From assembly GCF_900094575.1 (NCBI RefSeq), contig NZ_FMAE01000006.1:62001-126000 (forward strand): a DNA stretch of 64,000 nucleotides, read 5' to 3'. Source of the DNA: Bradyrhizobium yuanmingense. GTDB taxonomy: Bacteria > Pseudomonadota > Alphaproteobacteria > Rhizobiales > Xanthobacteraceae. Positions 17,332 to 25,758 of this stretch are shown here, one piece after another. The number at the start of each line of letters is the position of its first letter. Within the stretch, counting starts at the first letter, position 1. Below the pieces are notes generated by a model. That model was not told the origin of the DNA. It ran no database searches and saw nothing but the letters and a program-made list of their open reading frames with translations. The position numbers and the translations under genes are program-made.

Positions 17332-19380
17332 TCACGCCGCGTGCTGATGTGCGGCGATGATCTGGTCGGCGGCGCGGCCGGTGACTTCGGCCATGTGGTC
17401 GAACTGGCGCGTGAAGCTGCCGGCGCCGGCGGTGGCCGAGCGCAGCTCCACGATCAGCTCGCCGATCTCCGCTTCCGGCATCATGGCGCGGACACAGTCC
17501 CAGCCGGTCCAGCCCTCACGGGTGTCAAAGCCGAGAATCTGGCCGCGCCGCGCCGACAGGATCGCGTTGATCTTGGCGGTAGCGTCGGTCGGGCAGACGA
17601 TCTCGACCATGTGGATCGGCTCCAGCAGCACCGGCTGGCATTGCGGCAGGCCTTCGTTGAGCCCGACCCGCGCGGCCGTGCGGAAGGCGAGATCGGAGCT
17701 ATCGACGCTGTGATAGGAGCCGTCGGTCAGCGTCACCTGCACGTCGGTGACGGGGAAGCCGAGCGGACCGCGCGCCAATCCATCGACGACGCCCTCCTCC
17801 ACCGCCGGGATGTAGTTGCGCGGCACCGCGCCGCCCACCACCTTCTCGGCGAACTTGAAGCCGTCGCCGCGCGGCAGCGGCGTGATGTCGAGCACGACAT
17901 CGCCGAACTGGCCGTGGCCGCCGGACTGCTTCTTGTGACGGCCGCGCTGGGTGATCGGCTTGCGGATGGTCTCCTGATAGCCGATCGCAGGCGGATGCGA
18001 GGTGATCTTGACGCCGAAGCGGTCGCGCAAGCGCTCGCTGGCGACGCGCAGATGCATCTCGCCCTGGCCCCACAGCACGGTGTCGTGAGTCTTGGCGTTC
18101 TGCACGATCATGAGCGAGGGATCCTCCTCATGCAGGCGCGTCAGCGCCTGGCCGAGCTTGACGTCGTCCTTGCGGTCGGTCGCCGCGACCGAGATCGCGA
18201 GCACCGGCGGCGTCGGCTCGATCGTGATCAATGCCGCGGGCGCCGTCTTGCCGCTCGAAACCGTGTCACCGGTCTTGACCGGATCAAGCTTGGCGAGGGC
18301 CACGGTCTCGCCGGCTTCGGCCGAGGCGCGCTTGGTGTCGTAGGCGCCGTTGACGGCGAGGATGCCAGAGATGCGCCCGGCACCGCCGGATGAGGATTGC
18401 AGCGTAGCGCCGTCGTCGAGATGGCCGGCGAGCAACCGCGTCAGCGACAACTTTCCGCCGTGCTGCGAATGCAGCGTCTTGAAGACATAGCCGAGCGCGT
18501 CCTTGGTCTCGGGTACGCCAAGACGTTTTGCGGTCTCCGCAACGCCGGGCGCCTCGTGACGCAACGCCTTCATCAGGCGCAACACGCCGTTTTCGCGCAC
18601 GGCGGCGCCCAGCAGCACCGGGCAAATCAGCCCTTCCCGCAATTCGCGGGCGAGATCGTCGAAGACGGCATCGCGCGGCGGCTGGATGTCCTCGAGCAGC
18701 TGCTCCATCAGCGCATCGTCGTGATCGGCGAGCTTCTCCAGCATCGAGAAGCGGGCTTCCTTCTCGCGATCGAGATCGCCGCCTTCGAGCGCGATCACCT
18801 CGGAGGCCTTGTGCTCGCGATAGATGAAGGCGCGCTCCAGCGCGAGATCGACGAAGCCCTCGATCAGCTCGCCCTTCCAGATCGGGATCTGGCGCAGCAC
18901 CAGCGGCACGCGCGAGGCGGGCTGCAGCATCGCCAGCGTCTCGCGGATGCGCTGACTGGCGCGGTCGATCTTGTTGAGGAACAGGAAACGCGGGATCTTC
19001 AGCTCCTCCAGCTCGCGCAGGATGATCTGAAGCTGCGGCAGCTTCTTCTCGTCGGCCTCGCAGACCACGATTGCGGCGTCGACCGCCGGCAACGCGGCGC
19101 GCATGTCGTGGGCAAACTCGACGGAACCGGGACAATCGAGGAAGGTGTAGCTGTCGCCCATGAAACTCGTGGTGGCGGCAGTGAGGCCGACGGTCATTTT
19201 GTGATGACGGGCCTCGGGCGTAGCGTCGCCGACGGACGTTTCGGCATCGACGCTGCCGGCGCGCGGGATTGCACCCGTTCGCGCCAATATTGCTTCCAAA
19301 AGTGTGGTTTTACCGCTTTGGAAAGGGCCCACCAGCGCGATGCACCGTGGACCTCGGGGACTTCTGACGTCTTGTCCCAT
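17332..19380 (-). CDS. Divergent elongation factor G paralogue
   Basis: A 682-aa EF-G-like translational GTPase. Domains follow the EF-G order: GTPase (to about residue 270), domain II, domain III, domain IV (beginning IGYQETIRKPITQRGRHKKQ) and domain V. The P-loop is GPFQSGKTT (residues 18-25 area) in place of the usual AHIDAGKTT. Switch II is DCPGSVEF (residues 82-89), so the catalytic histidine of DTPGHVDF is serine. NKID is intact at 136-139. The ATG at 19380 has AAGGAGG upstream. EF-G paralogues like this occur in other alphaproteobacteria and their role is uncertain; a change in GTP-hydrolysis rate is an inference. It is monocistronic. Confidence 0.9.
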   Translation of the reverse strand: MGQDVRSPRGPRCIALVGPFQSGKTTLLEAILARTGAIPRAGSVDAETSVGDATPEARHHKMTVGLTAATTSFMGDSYTFLDCPGSVEFAHDMRAALPAVDAAIVVCEADEKKLPQLQIILRELEELKIPRFLFLNKIDRASQRIRETLAMLQPASRVPLVLRQIPIWKGELIEGFVDLALERAFIYREHKASEVIALEGGDLDREKEARFSMLEKLADHDDALMEQLLEDIQPPRDAVFDDLARELREGLICPVLLGAAVRENGVLRLMKALRHEAPGVAETAKRLGVPETKDALGYVFKTLHSQHGGKLSLTRLLAGHLDDGATLQSSSGGAGRISGILAVNGAYDTKRASAEAGETVALAKLDPVKTGDTVSSGKTAPAALITIEPTPPVLAISVAATDRKDDVKLGQALTRLHEEDPSLMIVQNAKTHDTVLWGQGEMHLRVASERLRDRFGVKITSHPPAIGYQETIRKPITQRGRHKKQSGGHGQFGDVVLDITPLPRGDGFKFAEKVVGGAVPRNYIPAVEEGVVDGLARGPLGFPVTDVQVTLTDGSYHSVDSSDLAFRTAARVGLNEGLPQCQPVLLEPIHMVEIVCPTDATAKINAILSARRGQILGFDTREGWTGWDCVRAMMPEAEIGELIVELRSATAGAGSFTRQFDHMAEVTGRAADQIIAAHQHAA

Positions 19381-19495
19381 TCGCCGCCTCCTTGGTGTGG
19401 AGCTCGGCCCGTGATTGGGTCGGCAAACGCCGATGCTCTGCCCCTCCCCGAGATTTGGCAAGCATCAAACGTCGCTGCGGTGCGTCGTCAGCAAA

Positions 19496-19520
19496 ATCGC
19501 GCCGCTTCCCGCGGCGCGAT
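19496..19520 (-). terminator. Probable terminator of the DUF992 gene
   Basis: A 10-bp perfect stem (19496-19505 with 19511-19520) with a 5-nt loop lies 15 bp past the stop codon and is followed by UUUUGC on the minus strand. Confidence 0.7.
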
Positions 19521-19534
19521 CACACGCAGAAGTG

Positions 19535-20014
19535 TCAACGGCCCGGACGGAGTTCCAGGCTCTCGAGGCCGGCGGCGATGTTGAGGCCGACCTGGCCCTG
19601 CACGCTCAGCGGCTGCAGCGCGATCGAATTGTTGGAGCCGCCGACCAGCACGTTGCCCCCCAAGCCGACACCGACCGAGGCGCTGCCCTGCGCGCCGACG
19701 TAATTGCCGGAGAGGTCGCCGGGGCCGAGCCGGTCGACCGGCGCGAACACGCCCCAGGCCAAAGCCGTCTCCTGGGTGATGCCGATGTCGAGGCCCACTT
19801 TCCGGATGGTCGCGACGTAGCGGTCGTCGGGCAAGCCGTCGGCGCGCAGCACGCAGCCGAGATGAGTCACCGATCCCACGATGAAGCCGACGCTGGCGCC
19901 GCCGCGGCATTCGAGCACGCCGACCCGCGCCATCCGCTGCTGCGCGCCGGTGTTCACGACGGAGGCGATGAGGCCGGCAGCGGTGAGTGCGGCGAAGAGG
20001 AACGAACGGCGCAT
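19535..20014 (-). CDS. Exported DUF992 family protein
   Basis: A 159-aa exported protein. The signal peptide MRRSFLFAALTAAGLIASVV ends near TGAQQR. The mature part starts MARVGVLECRGGASVGFIVG and contains THLGCVLRADG, blocks that match DUF992, a family typical of Rhizobiales whose role is unknown. The C-terminal half is glycine-rich, GNYVGAQGSASVGVGLGGN, as expected of a beta-rich surface protein. GGAG precedes the ATG at 20014. It stands alone with its own terminator. Confidence 0.85.
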   Translation of the reverse strand: MRRSFLFAALTAAGLIASVVNTGAQQRMARVGVLECRGGASVGFIVGSVTHLGCVLRADGLPDDRYVATIRKVGLDIGITQETALAWGVFAPVDRLGPGDLSGNYVGAQGSASVGVGLGGNVLVGGSNNSIALQPLSVQGQVGLNIAAGLESLELRPGR

Positions 20015-20129
20015 GAATGTCTCCGGCAAAAAATGTGATGCGAGCAGAGAGAGTGCCCCACCCGTGTTGCGGGTCTATGCCACAAGAGCCGCGGCCGTGC
20101 CAGCTCGCGCGCGTTTAGAATCGAACTTG

Positions 20130-20293
20130 CGGAGAGACCCCTCACCCCACCCTCTCCCCGTAAGAACGGGGCGAGGGAGTGAGAGAGCCGTGCGTCCCTC
20201 ACAATGCAACGTCGCCGGCCTTGCTTAACCTCTCCCCGCTCTTCCGCGGGGAGAGGTCGGATCACATCGCAGATGTGATCCGGGTGAGGGGCC
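20130..20293. repeat. Bipartite palindromic repeat (ctctcccc type)
   Basis: The left half is cccctcaccccaccctctccccgtaagaacggggcg with gagggagtgag. The right half is cctctccccgctcttccgcggggagagg, the inner hairpin tcacatcgcagatgtga, then ccgggtgaggggc. It fills the gap between the DUF992 and aspC genes (20015-20399) apart from the aspC terminator; nothing coding is seen. Confidence 0.87.
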
Positions 20294-20351
20294 GGGCACA
20301 ACGCCGACCAGAAACAAAAAGTCCATCCGACTCCTCTTATCGAAAAACAAC

Positions 20352-20378
20352 AAAAAAGGCCCGCCGAAGCGGGCCTTT
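20352..20378 (-). terminator. Rho-independent terminator of aspC
   Basis: A 10-bp perfect stem (20355-20364 with 20369-20378) with a cgaa tetraloop lies 22 bp past the aspC stop and is followed by U residues on the minus strand. Confidence 0.9.
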
Positions 20379-20399
20379 CCGATTCTTGTCGCGACCGTC

Positions 20400-21602
20400 T
20401 TACCGCAGATTGCCGCAGAAGCGCTGGATGCGCTTGCAGGCGTCTTCGAGGTCCGAGGTCTTGGTCGCGTAGGATATGCGGAACGCCGGTCCAAGGCCGA
20501 AGGCCGACCCCTGCACCACGGCGACGCCTTCGGTCTCCAGGAGCTCGGTGACGAAGTCCTCGTCATTGGCGATCACCTTGCCCGACGGCGCGGTCTTGCC
20601 GATCGTGCCGGCGCACGACGGATAGACGTAGAACGCGCCTTCGGGACGCGGGCACTCGATTCCCTTGGCCTGATTGAGCATGGAGACGACGAGGTCGCGC
20701 CGCTCCTTGAACACCTTGTTGTTGGCGGGGATGAAGTCCTGCGGACCGTTCAGCGCCTCGACCGCGGCCCATTGTGCGATCGACGACGGGTTCGAGGTCG
20801 ACTGCGACTGGATCGTCGACATCGCCTTGATGAGCTGCACGGGACCGCCGGCGTAGCCGATGCGCCAGCCGGTCATGCAATAGGCCTTCGAGACGCCGTT
20901 CACGGTGAGCGTGCGGTCGTAGAGTTTCGGCTCGACCTGCGCGACCGTGGTGAACTGGAAGTCGTCATAGACGAGATGCTCGTACATGTCGTCGGTCATC
21001 ACCCAGACGTGGGGATGCTTCACCAGCACGTCGGTGAGCGCTTTCAGCTCCGAACGCGTGTAGGCAGCTCCGGTCGGGTTCGACGGCGAGCACAGGATGA
21101 CCCATTTGGTCTTCGGCGTGATCGCGCGCTCGAGCGCCTCGGCCTGGAGCTTGAAGCCGGTCGCGGCGGTGCAGACCACCGGCACCGGCTCGCCGCCCGC
21201 GAGCGCGACCATCTCGGGATAGCTGACCCAATAGGGCGCGGGAATGATCACCTCGTCGCCCGGATTGATGGTCGCCATCAACGCGTTGTAGAGCACCTGC
21301 TTGCCGCCGGTGCCGACGATGATCTGGTTCGGCTTGTAGGCGACGCCGTTCTCGCGCTGAAATTTCGCGATGATGGCTTCCTTCAGCTCGGGAATGCCGT
21401 CGACCGCCGTGTACTTGGTCTTGCCGGCCTCGATGGCGCGGATCGCCGCCAGCTTGATGTTGGCGGGCGTGTCGAAGTCGGGCTCGCCGGCACCGAGGCC
21501 GATGACGTTGCGGCCCGCCGCTTTCAGCGCGCGTGCTTTATCCGTGACCGCGATGGTCGCGGACGGCTTCACACGGTCGAGCGCAGCGGCAAGGAAGGAC
21601 AT
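20400..21602 (-). CDS. aspC: Aspartate aminotransferase
   Basis: A 400-aa PLP class I aminotransferase that exchanges amino groups between aspartate and 2-oxoglutarate. The PLP lysine is in NGVSKAYCMTGWRIGYAGG (Lys239). The cofactor-binding SPSNPTGAAY and the C-terminal substrate arginine in GPAFRISYA are present. Three ATG codons in a row start the gene; the third (21602) has the best distance from AGGAG and gives the family start MSFLAAALDRVKPS. It lies alone with a strong terminator. Confidence 0.94.
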   Translation of the reverse strand: MSFLAAALDRVKPSATIAVTDKARALKAAGRNVIGLGAGEPDFDTPANIKLAAIRAIEAGKTKYTAVDGIPELKEAIIAKFQRENGVAYKPNQIIVGTGGKQVLYNALMATINPGDEVIIPAPYWVSYPEMVALAGGEPVPVVCTAATGFKLQAEALERAITPKTKWVILCSPSNPTGAAYTRSELKALTDVLVKHPHVWVMTDDMYEHLVYDDFQFTTVAQVEPKLYDRTLTVNGVSKAYCMTGWRIGYAGGPVQLIKAMSTIQSQSTSNPSSIAQWAAVEALNGPQDFIPANNKVFKERRDLVVSMLNQAKGIECPRPEGAFYVYPSCAGTIGKTAPSGKVIANDEDFVTELLETEGVAVVQGSAFGLGPAFRISYATKTSDLEDACKRIQRFCGNLR

Positions 21603-22195
21603 CATCATCTCCTGGCGAGCGTCGTGAAGCCCTTCGCCTCACGACTCCAATTGTGGGAATGAGCCACCCTAAAACGTGTGCCGCTGGGCCGCAAGAAACT
21701 TCGGCCAGATCCCGGAAAAGTTTACGATTTGGAGCGCTGCGAGGCGCGGTTTCCCGCAATATTCCGTAACTTTTGCCTCCGGAATTGCTCATATCCGACA
21801 AGGCCTGTCCTCGGAGCAATTCTGGATGGTGCACGTCTCCAGGAAACCGCTCGTCGTCATGCCCGGGCTTGTCCCGGGCATCCACGTTCTTCGTGCGGCA
21901 AGTGAGACGTGGATGGCCGGGTCAAGCCCGGCCATGACGATGCGGAAACACTGGCGTCCTAATCTCGATCGTCTATGCGGTAGCCTACGTAGAGCGATGT
22001 GTCCGCAGATTGACGTACATGTGAACTGAACTGCATCGTCGCGAAAATGATCTTCCCCTCCATTGCAGTGCGGTAGGGTTTTCGAGTTTTTCTATCGGCC
22101 GGCACTTGCGGCGGATTCGCATCGGCATCATTGTTTAACCGCCTCGCGGGGCAACGGGCGCCGCGTCTTCTCGTCCTCGGATTTCGAACGCCAGA
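21603..22195. other. Long intergenic region between aspC and a GST gene
   Basis: About 590 bp with no gene I can support. It contains the 21855-21939 palindromic repeat, an AT-richer stretch just upstream of aspC, and the upstream region of the GST gene at 22196. No tRNA or structured RNA was recognised in it. Confidence 0.6.
21855..21939. repeat. Palindromic repeat, CATGCCCGGGC type
   Basis: The arms cgtcatgcccgggcttgtcc and cccggccatgacg enclose ccacgttctt and acgtggatgg. It is the most compact copy of the family in the window. Confidence 0.88.
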
Positions 22196-22846
22196 ATGTA
22201 CAAGCTCTATTCGATGCAACGCTCGGGCAACAGCTACAAGGTCCGCCTTGCGCTGGCGCTGCTCAACCTGCCTTACGAAGCGGTGGAGGTGGACATTCTG
22301 CGCGGCGAGAGCCGCACGCCGGATTTCCTGTCCAAGAACCCGTCGGGGCAGGTGCCGCTGCTCGAGGTCGGCGAGGACCGCTACCTCGCCGAGTCCAACG
22401 CCATCCTCTGGTACGTTGCCGTCGGCACGCCGCTCGCGCCGGAAAACCGCATAGACCGCGCCGAGGCGCTGCAATGGATGTTCTTCGAGCAGCACGCGCT
22501 CGAGCCGAACATCGGCGCGGCCTATTTCTGGCTGTCGCTGGTCAAGGGCGGCCGCGACCTGCAGACCCATTCGCTGGAGGACTGGATGGAGCGCGGCTAT
22601 GGCGCGCTCCAGGTGATGGAGAATCACCTCAAGACCAATTCCTATTTCGCCGCGCGCCAGCTCACGGTCGCCGACATCGCGCTGTACGGCTACACCCACC
22701 TCGCCGACCGCTGCGACTTCGACCTCCAGGCCTTCCCGGCGATCCGGGACTGGCTCAAACGCGTCGAAGCCGCGCCCGGCTTCGTGACCATGGACTGGCG
22801 CCCGGCCGACATCGACGACCCCGCCAGCATCGCCGCGAGCGCCTGA
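22196..22846 (+). CDS. Glutathione S-transferase family protein
   Basis: A 216-aa GST that starts MYKLYSMQRSGNSYKVRLAL, a typical thioredoxin-like first strand with Ser/Asn in the active-site loop. The GQVPLLEVGEDRYLAESNAI block carries the cis-proline and the Glu-Ser pair that binds glutathione. The helical domain includes FEQHALEPNIGAAYFW and SLEDWMERGYGALQVMENHL, with LTVADIALYGYTHLAD near the end. The upstream region lacks an obvious ribosome site. The role is probably detoxification or conjugation; the substrate is unknown. Confidence 0.9.
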   Translation: MYKLYSMQRSGNSYKVRLALALLNLPYEAVEVDILRGESRTPDFLSKNPSGQVPLLEVGEDRYLAESNAILWYVAVGTPLAPENRIDRAEALQWMFFEQHALEPNIGAAYFWLSLVKGGRDLQTHSLEDWMERGYGALQVMENHLKTNSYFAARQLTVADIALYGYTHLADRCDFDLQAFPAIRDWLKRVEAAPGFVTMDWRPADIDDPASIAASA

Positions 22847-23000
22847 CGGCGCGTCCGCTCCGGCGAATAGCGGGCATAAGGGCCGCCTTTGCCGCAATCC
22901 CGCCACTTTCGGCGCGGTCGTCGCCGCAATGTTGCCGGTTGAAACTGGGAAATTCTGGAAAGTCGCGGGTGATTCGCTCGCGTGTTGAAGGATTTAGACC

Positions 23001-23177
23001 ATGATGCGGGCGTCCGGCACAGCGGGGTTTCAGAGCCCATCCGCTACCGTCGCGTCTTCCCGGCTCACCCATGCGGTCGCGGCTTCGCTCGCCGTCGCCG
23101 CGCTTTCGCTGTGCCTGATCGTCACCCTGACGGTGTTGTCGACCAAGGCGACCATGGCGATGGGCCTGCCGGTCTGA
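23001..23177 (+). CDS. Small single-pass membrane protein (58 aa)
   Basis: A short open frame from an ATG preceded by GAAGGA at suitable spacing. The product starts MMRASGTAGFQSPSATVASS and has one hydrophobic helix of about 24 residues (HAVAASLAVAALSLCLIVTL), then a short polar end. A second small membrane protein gene follows 73 bp later on the same strand, so they may be co-transcribed. No function is assigned. Confidence 0.6.
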   Translation: MMRASGTAGFQSPSATVASSRLTHAVAASLAVAALSLCLIVTLTVLSTKATMAMGLPV

Positions 23178-23250
23178 TTCCCGTTTCATCCTGGACCAGC
23201 CTTCAGGGCGCCGTGCGGCCCGCGCCGACCGGCATCGCGACAGGACGTCG

Positions 23251-23400
23251 ATGAAATCACCTGTGGTAGTCGTTGCAATCACCCTGACTGCGGCCATCCT
23301 GGTCGCGGCCTCGCTGCTGATCATCGTCGGCACGCGCAAGGGCACGGGCACGTCGACGCTGCATGCGCCGACGCTGCAGCAGCGCGCGCACATGGTCTAA
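23251..23400 (+). CDS. Small single-pass membrane protein (49 aa)
   Basis: MKSPVVVVAITLTAAILVAA begins an N-terminal hydrophobic helix of about 25 residues, then a polar tail of about 20 residues. AGGACG lies before the ATG. The stop codon lies at the edge of a palindromic repeat that starts at 23398. No family is recognised. The gene could encode a small envelope protein of unknown role. Confidence 0.6.
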   Translation: MKSPVVVVAITLTAAILVAASLLIIVGTRKGTGTSTLHAPTLQQRAHMV

Positions 23401-23504
23401 AGCGCGATGCGATTAGGATGAATCGTCATCGCGCTTTAGGTTATTGTTTGAGCATGATCTTTTCGGAAAACCGCTTCACACTTTTCCGGATCATGCTTTA
23501 AAAT
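23398..23504. repeat. Palindromic repeat, gatcatgctttaaa type
   Basis: Two adjacent hairpins. The first pairs aaagcgcgatg with catcgcgcttt. The second pairs gagcatgatc with gatcatgctt around ttttcggaaaaccgcttca. A divergent copy lies at 38128-38210. Confidence 0.88.
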
Positions 23505-23629
23505 CATCCGAAAGCCTTACGCTTGCACGCAACCGCGCCTTAAGCACGCCGCACGAAATCGCATCGCAGTCACGCAACAATCAGCCAGTGTTGCGGCCTT
23601 ACCTCTTTCGGGAGGAGCGAGACAGGTCC

Positions 23630-24442
23630 ATGCGGTTCGGATGGCGTGCGATCTCCGGTCCGGCGCTGACGGCAGCGACCCTGCTGCTGGCGATGCTGCT
23701 CGATCGCTTCGTCCCCGCGCCCTCGCCCGCCCCGCTGTTCGTCGCCATCGTGGCTCTCGCCGGCGCGCTCGCAGGTCTCGCCTCCGCCGTGACGACCGCG
23801 ATTGTCGCGGTGATCGGCGCGGCGCTGTTCTTCCTCAACCGCCACGGCGTCTCCGGCCATGGCACCGCCGATCTGGCGCCGCTCGGCCTCCTGGCCGTCA
23901 CCGTTTTCGGAACCGCCGGCATCACCGGGCTGATGCGCGAGCGGCTGCTCGGCAGTTTCGCGGCCGAGCGCCGCAGCCACGCCATTGCCGCGCGGCTGTC
24001 GGCCGCGCTCGACAAGGTCGATATCGGCATCGTGCTGCTCGATGCCGAGACCCGGGCCGAATTCATCAACCGCGCGTTCCGCGACTATTTTGCGGTGCCG
24101 GACGAGGTCGCCGAGGCGAAGCCACCCTTCATCGCGCTGATGTATCACGGCCGCGACACCGGCGCGTTCGCGCTGCCCGAGGACGAGCTCGGCACTTTCA
24201 TCGCGCAGCGCATGGAGATGGTGCGGGTCGGCGATGCCACGCCGATCAACGTCGCGCTGCGCAACGGCGAGGTGCTGCGCTTCGTCTGCGCCGCACTGCC
24301 GGACGGCGGGCGGATGCTGAGCTACACGCCCGTGACCGACCTCGTGCGCCACACCGATGCGCCGGCGCGCGCCGACTACTACCGCTCGCTGCGCGATCCG
24401 ACCGGCCGCAAGCTGATCCAGTACTTGCGCGTTGCGGAGTGA
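23630..24442 (+). CDS. Membrane-anchored PAS-domain protein
   Basis: A 270-aa protein. The N-terminal 110 residues contain several hydrophobic helices (starting PALTAATLLLAMLL) in the style of a KdpD/DUF4118 membrane region. A linker helix (AERRSHAIAARLSAALDKVD) leads to a PAS domain starting IGIVLLDAETRAEFINRAFRD (about residues 130-250). There is no kinase, GGDEF or other output domain, so it would have to act through a partner. The start at 23630 is preferred over an in-frame ATG 62 codons upstream, which would read through the palindromic repeat. GGAGGAG lies upstream at a somewhat long spacing. Confidence 0.8.
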   Translation: MRFGWRAISGPALTAATLLLAMLLDRFVPAPSPAPLFVAIVALAGALAGLASAVTTAIVAVIGAALFFLNRHGVSGHGTADLAPLGLLAVTVFGTAGITGLMRERLLGSFAAERRSHAIAARLSAALDKVDIGIVLLDAETRAEFINRAFRDYFAVPDEVAEAKPPFIALMYHGRDTGAFALPEDELGTFIAQRMEMVRVGDATPINVALRNGEVLRFVCAALPDGGRMLSYTPVTDLVRHTDAPARADYYRSLRDPTGRKLIQYLRVAE

Positions 24443-24528
24443 GGCGAGTGTGCGATTGATCGGCAATACGATCATCACGTATGAAGGACATCCCTTCATC
24501 GCGCACCTCCGAGATCGCGGAAATTCAC

Positions 24529-24984
24529 ATGTCGCTCATCATTCGCGCCGTCACCAGGCAGGATTACGATCAATGGCTGCCGCTGTGGGACGGCTACAAC
24601 GCCTTTTACGGCCGCTCCGGTCCGACCGCGCTCGCGCCCGAGATCACTGCGATGACGTGGCAGCGCTTCTTCGATGCTTATGAGCCGATGCATGCGCTGG
24701 TCGCCGAGGACAACGGCCGCCTGCTCGGGCTGACGCATTATCTGTTCCATCGCAGCACCACCGCGATCGAGCCGTCCTGCTATTTGCAGGACCTGTTCAC
24801 ATCAGAGGCCGCGCGCGGCAAGGGCGTCGGCTCGGCGCTGATCCATGGCGTCTACGAGCGGGCGAAGCTGGCGGGATCGCCGCGCGTCTACTGGCAGACG
24901 CACGAGACCAATCTCACGGCGCAGCGCCTGTACGACAAGGTCGCGGAGCGCTCCGGCTTCATCGTCTATCGCAAGATCTTCTGA
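24529..24984 (+). CDS. GNAT family N-acetyltransferase
   Basis: A 151-aa protein beginning MSLIIRAVTRQDYDQWLPLW. The acetyl-CoA loop is EAARGKGVGSALIHGVYERA, followed by YWQTHETNLTAQRLYDKVAE, which is motif B of this family. The overall plan resembles small-molecule acetyltransferases. An in-frame ATG at 24481 would add 16 residues unlike the family start. A possible intrinsic terminator lies at 25095-25139. The acceptor is unknown. Confidence 0.88.
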   Translation: MSLIIRAVTRQDYDQWLPLWDGYNAFYGRSGPTALAPEITAMTWQRFFDAYEPMHALVAEDNGRLLGLTHYLFHRSTTAIEPSCYLQDLFTSEAARGKGVGSALIHGVYERAKLAGSPRVYWQTHETNLTAQRLYDKVAERSGFIVYRKIF

Positions 24985-25048
24985 GGCGTGCCGGGAGCCT
25001 GTGGATAACTCCACCTGTCACCCGCGCGTAACACAGCAAGGCTAGGCT

Positions 25049-25139
25049 GCCCCTGCGTCTGGTCAGGCCCCCCGTCACCGATCATGCGCCCCAAGCGGTC
25101 CCCGTCAGTCGCCGCGTCTGACAGGGGCCGCATTTTTTT
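25049..25139 (+). ncRNA. Candidate terminated small RNA or long leader downstream of the GNAT gene
   Basis: A G+C-rich stretch ends in an imperfect stem (25095-25108 with 25118-25131) followed by seven T residues, the pattern of a plus-strand intrinsic terminator. The block gcccctg at 25049-25055 can also pair with caggggc at 25122-25128, a competing fold. It lies 65 bp or more past the GNAT stop, so it may be only that gene's terminator or a separate short RNA. I recognise no known RNA family. Confidence 0.35.
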
Positions 25140-25142
25140 GCT

Positions 25143-25168
25143 GGCAGCGTTACTTGGCAGCGTTACTT
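25143..25168. repeat. 13-bp tandem duplication at the end of the heme monooxygenase gene
   Basis: ggcagcgttactt occurs twice in succession at 25143-25155 and 25156-25168. The second copy contains the stop codon, so the duplication leaves a spare stop-containing copy downstream. Confidence 0.9.
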
Positions 25169-25486
25169 GGCGCCGCGCCCCACGGTCTGCATCACCTCGA
25201 AACCTTCGAACTGGGGATGGCCGAGATAAAGCGGCTTGTTGTCGCCGGCCTTATGATGCGCGGCGCGAAACGCTTCCGACTTGGTCCAGGCCTCAAACGC
25301 CGCATAATTCGCCCACACAGTGTGCGAGGCGTACAGCGTGTGGTCCTCGGCTTCCGGCCCGCGCAGCAGGTGAAACTCGATGAAGCCAGGCACCTTGTCG
25401 AGATGGGTGTCGCGCGTGAGCCAGACCTGCTCGAAGGCAGCCTCGGAGCCCTTGGCGACGCGGAAGCGATTCATGGCGATGTACAT
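25163..25486 (-). CDS. IsdG/HmuQ-type heme-degrading monooxygenase
   Basis: A 107-aa antibiotic-biosynthesis-monooxygenase fold protein. Family heme oxygenases use an Asn-Trp-His triad, seen here as Asn6 (MYIAMNRFRV), Trp67 (FEAWTKSEAF) and His77 or His78 (RAAHHKAG). Members such as HmuQ of Bradyrhizobium open the heme ring and release iron. The ATG at 25486 has GGAG upstream. No heme-uptake genes lie beside it, so a broader ABM-type role is possible. A 13-bp tandem duplication (25143-25168) covers its last codon and stop. Confidence 0.82.
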   Translation of the reverse strand: MYIAMNRFRVAKGSEAAFEQVWLTRDTHLDKVPGFIEFHLLRGPEAEDHTLYASHTVWANYAAFEAWTKSEAFRAAHHKAGDNKPLYLGHPQFEGFEVMQTVGRGAK

Positions 25487-25535
25487 GGGGTGGTGTCTCC
25501 TGTGGGCGCGATCGTCAGGATGCGGTGCTCTCTCG

Positions 25536-25758
25536 CTCCCTCTCCCCGTTCTTACGGGGAGAGGGTGGGGTGAGGGGCTGCCTCCGCGAGTTCGGTCTCG
25601 ATTGTAGGCGATGTGCGCGATGCACGCACGGTCAATGTGGGAATCGGATGGACTCCCCTCTCGGGAATAGTGTGCCGTGCCCCTCACCCGAATTGCTCAG
25701 GCGCACGCGCCTGAGCAATCCGACCTCTCCCCGCAGAAGGGCGGGGAGAGGTTAAGTC
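25536..25758. repeat. Bipartite palindromic repeat, left copy flanking the DUF559 gene
   Basis: The left half is ccctctccccgttcttacggggagaggg followed by tggggtgaggggc. The right half (25681-25758) matches 26291-26368 at 77 of 78 bases and has the inner hairpin ttgctcaggcg/cgcctgagcaa. The DUF559 stop codon is inside the repeat end gttaagtc. Confidence 0.92.

Noticed and set aside
21676..22029. Open frame in the long gap upstream of the GST gene
   Set aside because: It runs through a palindromic repeat and has no ribosome site or recognisable protein pattern.
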